Shown: positions 53,599 to 63,900 of the stretch, in pieces
Position numbering within the stretch: the stretch's first letter is position 1
Layout: every line of letters begins with the position of its first letter
NCBI RefSeq assembly: GCF_018275325.1
Contig: NZ_JAGVQR010000001.1
Location: 806,001 to 870,000, forward strand
Direction: 5' to 3'
From: Nocardioides palaemonis
GTDB lineage: Bacteria > Actinomycetota > Actinomycetes > Propionibacteriales > Nocardioidaceae
DNA length: 64,000 bases
Program-made: the position numbers and the translations under genes
The notes under the pieces: model-generated
Databases searched by the model: none
What the model saw: only the letters and a program-made list of their open reading frames with translations
Told to the model about the DNA's origin: nothing

Positions 53599-54507
53599 GT
53601 GAGCACACCCGCTCGCGCGTGCGCCTACGCGCTCCTGACCCTGTCCCTCGCTTCGGCACCCGCCTATGCCTCCACCCTCGACGCCCGGCGCGTCCCGTCG
53701 GGCACGACCGGCAACGACGTGATCGTCGGCAACGCCCGGCCGAACCACATCATGGCCCTCGGCGGTCGTGACGACGTCCAGGGCAACGGGTCGGACGACA
53801 CCGTCTTCGGAGGCACGGGCAACGATCACATCGACGGCGGGGACGGCAACGACTGGATCACCGCCCAGCCCGGCCGCGACTGGGTCAACGGCGGCCTCGG
53901 CAACGACCGGGTCGACGGCGGCCAGGGCAACGACTCCCTCTACGGCGGTGAGGGTGACGACGTCATCACCGGCAACTCCGGCGACGACACCGTCTACGGC
54001 GAGAACGGCAACGACACCCTCGGCGGCGGACCCGGCACCGACCGGCTGATCGGCGGCGAGGGCAGCGACAAGCACATCGGTGGGCCCGGCGACGACTACA
54101 TCGACGGCGGTCCGGGCGACGACGGCGCGATCCAGGGCGGTCCCGGCAACGACGTGCTCATCGACGGCGAGGGCAACGACTGGCTGATCAAGGGTGACGA
54201 GGGCGACGACGTGATCTTCCTCGGCCCGGGCGTCGACAAGGTCTTCGCCGAGCAGGGCAACGACACGATCTACGTCCTCAACGACGGCCAGGCCGACAAG
54301 ATCCGCTGCGACGACGGCGGCCAGGCCCAGGGGAACGCGGACCGGGTGATCTTCGTCGGCTCCCGCGACCCGCTGGACGTCGTCGACCCGTTCGGCACCT
54401 GCGAGAGCGTCTCGGTGGTCGCCGAGGCGCCCGCCGGCTGGCCGTACGGCCCGGTCTCTGCCCGGGGCGTCACGCCGCGAACAGCAGGTACAGACCTCCC
54501 ACGGTGA
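53599..54507 (+). CDS. Secreted RTX-type calcium-binding repeat protein
   Basis: 302 aa. Signal peptide (ACAYALLTLSLASAPAYA), then about ten nonapeptide RTX repeats G-G-x-G-x-D-x-x, for example GGTGNDHIDGGDGNDWI and GGPGDDYIDGGPGDDG, forming a calcium-bound parallel beta-roll, and a C-terminal region with one cysteine pair. No toxin or enzyme domain. GTG follows AAGGAGA. The upstream gap is unusually AT-rich, with TTGGGTCA and TAAACT as candidate promoter boxes. The 3' end overlaps the convergent membrane protein gene. Confidence 0.88.
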   Translation: MSTPARACAYALLTLSLASAPAYASTLDARRVPSGTTGNDVIVGNARPNHIMALGGRDDVQGNGSDDTVFGGTGNDHIDGGDGNDWITAQPGRDWVNGGLGNDRVDGGQGNDSLYGGEGDDVITGNSGDDTVYGENGNDTLGGGPGTDRLIGGEGSDKHIGGPGDDYIDGGPGDDGAIQGGPGNDVLIDGEGNDWLIKGDEGDDVIFLGPGVDKVFAEQGNDTIYVLNDGQADKIRCDDGGQAQGNADRVIFVGSRDPLDVVDPFGTCESVSVVAEAPAGWPYGPVSARGVTPRTAGTDLPR

Positions 54508-55795
54508 AGCTCACCATCGCGACGAGCAGCGGCAGCTGACCCGTCAGGTGGTGCCGCCTCGGCAGGAGCGCGAGCGCCCGGTCGTGGGCGGCCACGACGC
54601 CCACGACGTGACCGAGCACGACCGCGAGCACCTTGGTGACCGCCAGGAAGGTCGGGTGCCCGGACAACCAGTAGCTGACCTGGAGGTCGGCGGTCCCGAG
54701 GTAGTCGTCGCCGCGGCTGAACGGGTCGCTGAGCTGGATCAGCGTCAGCTGGCCGTACTCGACGAGGAACGTCAGGTAGTGCGCCGCGATGTAGCCCACG
54801 ATGATCGGCACGACCGAGTGGGCGAAGAGGTCCGGCAGGGCGCGTCGCGGCGTCGAGCTGGTGACCCCGGTCGCCATCGTCGCGACGGTCAGGATCGCGA
54901 TCACGCCCCCGGAGAACACGATGAGCCCCAGCGTGTCCGGCAGGACGCGCGTCACCGACATCGACTGCACGGCCTTGAGCCACGGCGTCGACTCACGGAA
55001 GGAGTCGAACGCGGTGCTGCCGAACAGCACGCCCACGACGCCGACCAGGCCCGGTCGGGCCTCGAGGGTCGCGAGGTTGGCCAGCGGACTGCGCAGGACG
55101 AGCGTCCCGTCCTCGCGCCGGCCCCAGATCGACAGCTTCGCGACCAGTGAGGAGTAGACCTCGAACGGGTCGGCGCGGGCGAGGAACGTGGTGCCGAACA
55201 GGGCCGAGCCGACCAGCATGATGCCGAGGTAGAGCGCGCACCACAGGCGCACCGGCCCGACGTCGGTGGAGTGGGGGTAGACCAGCTCGAGCCACACGAA
55301 GGCGAACAGCCCGGCAGCGGCCGGCCAGTAGCCCAGGCGCGCGGGGTAGGCGTACATGCCCTGGCCCTCGGGGACGCCGGAGATCCTGGCGAAGGCCATC
55401 GCGATGGTCCGTGCGGGGCTGATGGCGCGGAAGAACGGGCCGAGCAGGAGGGACGCCGGCACGACCCCGACCCAGAGCAGCGTGTAGAAGGTCCCGAGGA
55501 AGGGATTGGTCAGGCTGTCCTTGCCGAAGACCGCCGCCGCGCCGACGTAGAGGAAGAACACCATGCCCGCGACCCGGGCGGCGACGGCGAGGGCGCGCGA
55601 CGACACGAGCCGGTCGAGCCACGCGGGCGCCGTACGTCCCGTGGTCCTGCCGTCGTAGCGCGGCTCGCGCCACGCGACGGCGAGGACCGTGAAGGACACC
55701 ACCAGCGCCGCGACGGCGCCCGCGATCGCCAGCTCCGACGGGATCGGGAGGTCCTTGGCGCCTCCGAGACCGTGGGCCTGGATCGTGCCCGGCAC
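54470..55795 (-). CDS. Polytopic membrane protein paired with cupredoxin lipoprotein
   Basis: 441 aa with about ten hydrophobic helices, among them LAIAGAVAALVVSFTVLAVAW, FFLYVGAAAVFG and VVPIIVGYIAAHYLTFLVEYG. Charged motifs between helices include FFRAISPARTIAMAFAR and ARADPFEVYSSLVAKLSIWG. The family was not recognised. GTG 55795 lies two bases after the stop of the cupredoxin lipoprotein gene, so the two are one operon and may form a membrane complex, perhaps for copper or electron transfer; that is inference. Confidence 0.75.
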   Translation of the reverse strand: MPGTIQAHGLGGAKDLPIPSELAIAGAVAALVVSFTVLAVAWREPRYDGRTTGRTAPAWLDRLVSSRALAVAARVAGMVFFLYVGAAAVFGKDSLTNPFLGTFYTLLWVGVVPASLLLGPFFRAISPARTIAMAFARISGVPEGQGMYAYPARLGYWPAAAGLFAFVWLELVYPHSTDVGPVRLWCALYLGIMLVGSALFGTTFLARADPFEVYSSLVAKLSIWGRREDGTLVLRSPLANLATLEARPGLVGVVGVLFGSTAFDSFRESTPWLKAVQSMSVTRVLPDTLGLIVFSGGVIAILTVATMATGVTSSTPRRALPDLFAHSVVPIIVGYIAAHYLTFLVEYGQLTLIQLSDPFSRGDDYLGTADLQVSYWLSGHPTFLAVTKVLAVVLGHVVGVVAAHDRALALLPRRHHLTGQLPLLVAMVSFTVGGLYLLFAA

Positions 55796-55797
55796 GC

Positions 55798-56229
55798 TCA
55801 GCGGACCTCGAGCTGGAGGACGACCTGGGGCGGCTCGTGGCTCTCGACCTCGACGACGCCCGGTCGGTCGATGGTGATCTCGTGCGTGGAGGTGCCCTCC
55901 TCGTAGGCGATCTCCTGCTCCGGCGTGCTGTGGACGTGGAACTCGCCGGCCACGTCGGAGGTGATGGTGAGGTCGAGGGTCTGCCCGATGGCCAGCTCGA
56001 CCCGCTCGCCGTTGGGCGTGAACGTGTCGCCCTCGCGGGTGACGGTGATCTCCACGGCCTCGCTGCCGGCGTCGGTGCTGGAGCCGGAGTCGCTCCCCGA
56101 GTCGGAGCTGGAGGAGGAGCCCGACGGCGTGGCGGTGTCGGCCTCGTCGTCGCTGCCGCCGCAGGCGCTGAGGCCGAGGGCGAGCACGAGGGCGAGGGGT
56201 GCGAGGCGGGACAGGCCGTGACGGGGCAT
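55798..56229 (-). CDS. Cupredoxin-like lipoprotein
   Basis: 143 aa. Lipobox LGLSACGG (acylated Cys at about residue 23), a Ser/Asp-rich linker, then a cupredoxin-like beta-sandwich: GDTFTPNGERVELAIGQTLD, DVAGEFHVHSTPEQEIAYEEG and PGVVEVESHEPPQVVLQLEV. The usual Cys ligand of blue copper sites is absent, but histidines in EFHVHS and ESHEPP could bind metal. AAGGAG seven bases before ATG 56229. First gene of an operon with the membrane protein. Confidence 0.82.
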   Translation of the reverse strand: MPRHGLSRLAPLALVLALGLSACGGSDDEADTATPSGSSSSSDSGSDSGSSTDAGSEAVEITVTREGDTFTPNGERVELAIGQTLDLTITSDVAGEFHVHSTPEQEIAYEEGTSTHEITIDRPGVVEVESHEPPQVVLQLEVR

Positions 56230-56338
56230 GCTGGGGCTCCTTCTGGGCATTCGTGGGACCCGGTGGGCATGACACACCTCGTCCACCGGCTCTGCCAGAA
56301 TCCCACGAGCAGCAAGAGGCGTCGACGAGAGGGGATGC

Positions 56339-56424
56339 ATGAGCGAGCGCAGCGAGCGAATCGTCCGGAACAGTGCGGGTCGTGCCTCACGCGCGCACGG
56401 AGCGAAGCGAGTACGTGCGTGAGC
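56339..56424. repeat. GAGCG-rich repeat segment with a short upstream ORF
   Basis: GAGCGAGCGCAGCGAGCGAA, then an inverted pair CTCACGC (56386) / GCGTGAG (56418-56424) around GGAGCGAAGCGAG. A 27-codon ORF (ATG 56339, with GAGAGGGG upstream) ends in TGA overlapping the acyltransferase GTG. Confidence 0.55.
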
Positions 56425-57870
56425 GACAGGCTTCGGCCGCGGGACCTGGCGATCCTGGCCGCCGAGTCACCCACCACGCCCATGCACAACGCGACGGTGG
56501 AGATCTTCGACCCGGGCGACTCCGGCTTCGACCACGACCGGCTGCGCCAGCTCATCGCCGACCGGATCGCGTTCGTGCCGCGCTACCGCCAGCGCCTGCA
56601 GGTGGTGCCGGGACGGCTGGCCAACCCCGCGTGGGTCGACGACGACGCGTTCGACCTCGGCTTCCACGTGCGCCGCTCGGCGCTCCCGCGGCCCGGGAGC
56701 ATGGACCAGCTGCGCGAGCTGGTCGCGCGGATCGCCTCGCGCCCCCTCGACCGGACCCGCCCGCTGTGGGAGTGCTACTTCGTCGAGGGTCTCGAGCACG
56801 GGCGCGTCGCGCTGCTGACCAAGAGCCACCAGATCCTCGTCGACGGCCGCGAGACCGTCGACATCGGCCAGGTGCTGCTCGACACCTCCCCGGACCGGTC
56901 GACCCTCGGCCACGACGACGAGTGGCGCCCCCGTCGCCCACGCGGACCGGTCGCGCTGGCCCTCGGCGCGGTCACCGACAGCCTGGAGAGCCCCTCGACG
57001 GTGTGGCAGACGACCGTGGCCAACGCCGAGTCCGTCGGCCGACGCGCGTCCGCGACCGGCGCGCGGGTCGCGGAGGTCGCGAGCGCGCTGGCGGGTCGCG
57101 GCCCGGTGCACTCCACCCCGGTGCACCGCCGGCTGTCGCAGCAGCGCCGCTTCGTCACCGTGCGCACCGAGCTCGCCGACCACCGGGCGATCCGCGAGGC
57201 ACGCGGCGGCACCGTCAACGACGTGATCCTCGCCGTGCTGGCCGGTGGCCTGCGCGGCTGGCTGATGGCCCGGGCGGAGTCCCTGTCCGGGCTGCGCACG
57301 GTCAAGGCGATCGTCCCGATGTCGGTCATCGACGACGAGCTCGAGGCCACCTCGCTCGGCAGCCAGATCACCGGCCACCTCGTGCACCTCCCGATCAGCG
57401 AGCCGAGCCCGCTGATGCGCCTGCACCAGGTGAGCTACGACCTCAAGGCCCACGGCGACAACGGCCGGGCCGTCTCGGCGCGCCGGCTCTCCGGGATCGC
57501 CGGCTTCGCGCCCACGACGTTCCACGCCCTCGGTTCCCGCCTCGCCGCGGCCGAGCTGCGCCGGGGCTTCCAGGTCTCGATCACCAACGTGCCCGGCCCG
57601 CAGTTCCCGCTCTACGCCGACGGCGCCCGGATGCTGGAGTCCTACCCGGTGCACCCGCTGCTGCCCGACCACCCGCTGGCGATCGGTGTGACGTCCTACG
57701 ACGGGGGCGTGTTCTACGGCATCACCGCCGACCGCGACGCCGTGCCCGACGCGGACACCCTCGGCCAGTGCGTGCGGGAGTCGCTCGAGGAGCTGCGCGA
57801 CGCCGCCACCGACTCCACGCCCCGCGCGCCGCGCGGCCGGCGCCGGAACCCGAAGGAGAGCAAGAGCTGA
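56419..57870 (+). CDS. WS/DGAT-family acyltransferase
   Basis: 483 aa, wax ester synthase/diacylglycerol acyltransferase fold. Family opening SDRLRPRDLAILAAESPTTP-MHN sets the start at GTG 56419. The catalytic HHxxxDG reads S-H-Q-I-L-V-D-G at residues 136-143: the catalytic second His and DG are kept, the first His is Ser. C-terminal block SITNVPGPQFPLYADGARML is typical. An in-frame ATG at 56335 would add repeat-encoded residues. Probably acyl-CoA dependent lipid storage or a related esterification. Confidence 0.88.
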   Translation: MSDRLRPRDLAILAAESPTTPMHNATVEIFDPGDSGFDHDRLRQLIADRIAFVPRYRQRLQVVPGRLANPAWVDDDAFDLGFHVRRSALPRPGSMDQLRELVARIASRPLDRTRPLWECYFVEGLEHGRVALLTKSHQILVDGRETVDIGQVLLDTSPDRSTLGHDDEWRPRRPRGPVALALGAVTDSLESPSTVWQTTVANAESVGRRASATGARVAEVASALAGRGPVHSTPVHRRLSQQRRFVTVRTELADHRAIREARGGTVNDVILAVLAGGLRGWLMARAESLSGLRTVKAIVPMSVIDDELEATSLGSQITGHLVHLPISEPSPLMRLHQVSYDLKAHGDNGRAVSARRLSGIAGFAPTTFHALGSRLAAAELRRGFQVSITNVPGPQFPLYADGARMLESYPVHPLLPDHPLAIGVTSYDGGVFYGITADRDAVPDADTLGQCVRESLEELRDAATDSTPRAPRGRRRNPKESKS

Positions 57871-58394
57871 TGACCCGCGTCTACGTCCCCGGGGACTGGA
57901 ACGACGTCAAGGAGACCCTGGCCACTGTGCGGCAGGCGGGCCACGCGCTCGAGCCCCGGTGGAATCTCGGCACCCGGCGTGGCTACGCGGTCACCGCGGA
58001 GCTGCGCGCTGCGCTCCCGGACCTGGACGAGGAGTCGCTCGAGCACTACGCGATGACCGAGGCGGCCCAGGCGTCGCTGGAGAACTTCCACGACGAGGGG
58101 GAGCCGATGCGTCGCCTCGTGCTGGCGGTCGACGTGGAGGACGTCGAGGCCGTCCCGGACGCGGTCTGCGAGGTGCGGGCCGAGCTGGCGGTGCCCCACG
58201 ACGTCGCGGCGTGGCTCGTCGACACCGAGTCGGCTCGCGAGTCGGTCGCGCGGGTCGCGGGCAGGCTGCCCCTCCACGGCTCGGAGTCCGCCGAGGAGGC
58301 CGCGCTCGTCGAGCGGGCGGTCGAGGCGTGCCTCGACCACGAGCTCGCGTGGTTCGCCGTGACCGAGACCGACGTGGTCCTGGAGCTGTCCTGA
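57870..58394 (+). CDS. DUF6912-like protein
   Basis: 174 aa starting TRVYVPGDWNDVKETLATV; two alpha/beta halves, acidic throughout. Resembles the DUF6912 family of actinobacteria. ATG preceded by GAAGGAGA and one base overlapping the stop of the acyltransferase gene (TGATG), so it is co-translated with it. Function unknown. Confidence 0.7.
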   Translation: MTRVYVPGDWNDVKETLATVRQAGHALEPRWNLGTRRGYAVTAELRAALPDLDEESLEHYAMTEAAQASLENFHDEGEPMRRLVLAVDVEDVEAVPDAVCEVRAELAVPHDVAAWLVDTESARESVARVAGRLPLHGSESAEEAALVERAVEACLDHELAWFAVTETDVVLELS

Positions 58395-58439
58395 CGGCCC
58401 GCTTGGAGGCCCGCGTCCGTCTCTGACACGATCAGCCGC

Positions 58440-60068
<1,629 letters not shown>

Positions 60069-60100
60069 CACCGGACCGACCTCGGTGGGAGGATGGCCGC

Positions 60101-60298
60101 ATGACCGCGGCCGTCCTCCCGCTGCACATGGGCGCCCTGCACCCCTACGAGCAGGCGCTCACCCTGCTGCTCGCCTTCGGGCCCTTCGTGCTCCTCGGCG
60201 TGGTGCTCCGCCGGCGCAGCAAGGAGCTGGCGGCCGAGGAGGCCGAGGAGGCCGCGGAGGCCGTGCAGCGCCCGGTCGACGAGAACGCCACCACCTGA
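60101..60298 (+). CDS. Small single-pass membrane protein
   Basis: 65 aa. One helix (ALTLLLAFGPFVLLGVVL) then an RRRSKEL stop-transfer and an acidic Glu/Ala-rich cytoplasmic tail. GGGAGG lies upstream of ATG. 32 bp after pruA. No family recognised; function unknown. Confidence 0.7.
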   Translation: MTAAVLPLHMGALHPYEQALTLLLAFGPFVLLGVVLRRRSKELAAEEAEEAAEAVQRPVDENATT

Positions 60299-60314
60299 GC
60301 GGCACCTCGGAGGG

Positions 60315-60785
60315 TCAGCGCGCGAGCCACTCCACGCCGACGCGGTGCTCGACGTCGAGGGCGTCGGAGAACAGCCCCGCGACCAGCTTCTCGATCTTCC
60401 CGCCGACCAGCGGGATCCGCACGCTCAGGTCGAGGTCGATCGACTCCGTCGTCCGGCCGCCGGACTCGACCAGCACCAGGCCGCCCGTGGCCTCGCCCGG
60501 CTTGCCGGGGATGGCGAGCCCGACGTCGGCCGACGTCGGCGACGTCCACGTCTCGGTCTGGACGATGACGATCTCCTCGCCGACGAACGAGCGTGCGAAC
60601 GACGGGATGTCGGAGGCCGAGCGGACCTGCTCGATCCGCACCAGGTCGCCGTCGATCGAGACCGATCCCCGCACCACCTTCTGGCGCTCGAGCACCGCCT
60701 CGCGGAACGCCGGGTCGTCCAGCATGGCCGCGACCGCCTCGGCCGAGGCGTCGTACGTCAGCTTCTTGGAGAGCCTGGTGCTCAC
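60315..60785 (-). CDS. DUF2505 family protein
   Basis: 156 aa, START/SRPBCC-like small fold: begins TRLSKKLTYDASAEAVAAML, followed by DPAFREAVLERQ and ending with an amphipathic helix VGGKIEKLVAGLFSDALDVE, the DUF2505 pattern. GTG start with GAGGGTGG upstream. Possibly lipid or hydrophobic ligand binding; unknown. Divergent from the glutamate dehydrogenase gene. Confidence 0.85.
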   Translation of the reverse strand: MSTRLSKKLTYDASAEAVAAMLDDPAFREAVLERQKVVRGSVSIDGDLVRIEQVRSASDIPSFARSFVGEEIVIVQTETWTSPTSADVGLAIPGKPGEATGGLVLVESGGRTTESIDLDLSVRIPLVGGKIEKLVAGLFSDALDVEHRVGVEWLAR

Positions 60786-60938
60786 GTGTCCACCCTCGTC
60801 CCGCGTCGTCGTCCGGCCCTGCCGACCAGGCCCGGTCCTGCCGTGTGCGTGCGGGCCCATCATGGCCGAGAGTCGCAGGTGACGCGCCGGTAGGGGCCCG
60901 TGTTGTGACGGTCACAGCGCGGGTCCTAGGGTCGGAGC

Positions 60939-63900
60939 GTGGCGACGCCCGAGGAGACCAAGGACCACCAGCTCGACGCAGCGACGGGGCTCCGGCCCGA
61001 GTGGGGAGACCTGCTCCGGGCCTACTACCGGCACGTGGCTCCGGAGGAGGTGGCCGAGCGGTCACCGGAGGACCTGCTCGGTGCGCTGGTCTCCCACCAC
61101 GAGCTCGCGCAGTCGCGGCCGCAGGGCACTGCCGCGGTGCGGGTGGTCACCCCCACGAGCGCCGAGTCCGGCTGGTCGGCGGCGGGGCGCTCGGTGGTCG
61201 AGGTGGTCACCGACGACATGCCGTTCCTCGTCGACTCGGTGACCATGGAGCTCACCCGACTCGGCCACACGGTCCACACCGTCATCCACCCCCAGCTCCG
61301 CGCCGAGCGCGACATCACCGGCGAGCTCCGGCACGTCGCGGCGCAGGCCGACCAGCCCCGCGCCGAGGCGGGGGAGGCGGCCGAGTCCGGCGCCGAGTCC
61401 TGGATGCACGTCGAGATCGACCGCACCGACGACGCCGAGGCGGCCGAGGTGACCGAGGGCGTGCAGCGGGTGCTGCGCGACGTGCGCGAGTCGGTCGAGG
61501 ACTGGGCGAAGATGCACGCCCAGGCGCTGGCCGTGGTCGACGAGCTCGCCGCCGACCCGCCGCCGCTGCCGGCCGAGGAGCTGCGCCAGGGCCGCGACTT
61601 CCTCACCTGGCTGGCCGACGACCACTTCACCTTCCTCGGCTACCGCGAGTACGTCCTCGAGGCGGAGGAGGACGCCCCCGACGAGTGCGGCCTGCGCGCG
61701 GTCCCCGGCTCCGGCCTGGGCATCCTGCGCAGCGACCAGGACCTGTCGAGCGCGTTCGCCAAGCTGCCGCCGCTGGTGAAGGCCAAGGCCCGCGAGAAGA
61801 CCCTGCTGGTGCTCGCCAAGGCCAACAGCCGCGCCACCGTCCACCGCCCGGCCTACCTCGACTACGTCGGCGTGAAGACCTTCGGGCCCGACGGCGAGGT
61901 GGTGGGCGAGCGCCGCTTCCTCGGCCTGTTCTCCAGCGCCGCCTACACCGAGTCGGTCACCCGCATCCCGGTGCTGCGCGAGAAGGCCGCCGAGGTGATG
62001 CGGAGGGCCGGCTTCGACGCCCGCAGCCACGCCGGCAAGGCCCTGATGGACACCCTCGAGAACTACCCGCGCGACGAGCTGTTCCACACCTCGCCCGCCG
62101 AGCTCGCGCCGGTCGCGCAGGACGTCATGTTCGCCCGCGAGCGCCGCCAGCTGCGGGCGTTCGTGCGCCGCGACACCTACGGACGCTACGTCTCGGTGCT
62201 GGTCTACCTCCCGCGCGACCGCTACAGCACGGCGGTCCGCGAGAGGTTCGCCGACATCCTGCGCGCCGACCTCGGCGGCGACCACGTGGAGTTCACCGCC
62301 CGCGTCAACGAGTCGACGACCGCGCGCGTGCACTTCGTCGTCCACCCGCCCAAGGGCAGCCACATCCCCGACGTCGACGTCGCCGAGCTCGAGCGCCGGC
62401 TGACCGAGGCCTCGCGGTCGTGGCGCGACGACTTCGTCGCCGCGGTGGTCAACGACTACGGCGAGGAGCGCGGCTCGCAGCTCGCCCGTGCCTGGTCCGA
62501 CGCCTTCCCGGAGGCCTACAAGGAGGACTACAGCCCGCAGCGCGGCTCCGCCGACCTCGGCCGGATCGAGGCCATCGAGGGGGACCAGGGCATCGACCTC
62601 GCGCTGTTCGAGCAGGACGAGCGCGGCGGTGCCTTCCGGCGCGGCGAGTCCCGGCTCAAGGTCTTCCGCGTCGGTGAGCCGCTGTCGCTGAGCACCGTGC
62701 TGCCGATGCTGACCTCGATGGGCGTCGAGGTCGTCGACGAGCGGCCCTACCACCTCGAGGGGCTGTCGCGCCCGTCGTTCATCTACGAGTTCGGCATCCG
62801 CCACGGCCGCGTCCTGCCCCCGCACGAGCGGACGCTGTTCGCCGAGGCGCTCCGCGCGGTGTGGGACGGCTTCAACGAGATCGACGGCTTCAACAACCTG
62901 GTCCTCGCCGCCGGCCTGACCTGGCGCCAGGCGACCGTCCTCCGCGCCTACGCCAAGTACGCCCGCCAGGGCGGGTCGCCGTTCGCGCTCGACTACATCG
63001 AGGAGGCGCTGCGCAGCAACGTCGACATCACCCGCCTGCTCGTCGAGCTCTTCGAGTCCCGCTTCGACCCGGGCCGCGGCGACCGGGTCCTGGCCGCCGA
63101 CGCCGAGGCCCGCACCGCGAAGGTCGAGGCGATCGAGGAGAAGCTGGCCAAGGCGCTCGACGACGTGGTCAGCCTCGACCACGACCGCATCCTGCGCTCC
63201 TACCGCACGCTGGTCCGGGCGACGCTGCGCACCAACTTCTTCCAGCGCACCGCCGAGGGTGAGCTCCACCCGTACATCTCGTTCAAGCTCGAGCCGTCGG
63301 CGATCCCCGACCTTCCCGAGCCGCGCCCGCGCTACGAGATCTTCGTCTACAGCCCTCGCGTCGAGGGCTCGCACCTGCGTTTCGGCGCCGTCGCGCGCGG
63401 CGGCCTGCGCTGGTCGGACCGACGCGACGACTTCCGGACCGAGGTGCTCGGCCTGGTCAAGGCGCAGATGGTGAAGAACACCGTGATCGTGCCGGTCGGC
63501 GCGAAGGGCGCGTTCTTCTGCAAGCAGCTGCCCGACCCGTCCGACCGTGACGCGTGGCTGGCCGAGGGGATCGCCTGCTACAAGACGTTCATCTCGGGCC
63601 TGCTCGACATCACCGACAACCTCGTCGACGGCGAGACGGTGCCGGCGCGCGACGTGGTGCGCCACGACGGCGACGACTCCTACCTCGTGGTCGCGGCAGA
63701 CAAGGGCACCGCGACCTTCTCCGACATCGCCAACGGCGTCGCGAAGGACTACGGCTTCTGGCTGGGCGACGCGTTCGCCTCCGGCGGATCGGTCGGCTAC
63801 GACCACAAGGCGATGGGCATCACCGCCAGGGGCGCGTGGGTCTCGGTGCAGCGCCACTTCCGCGAGATGGGCGTGGACTGCCAGGCCGAGGACTTCACCG

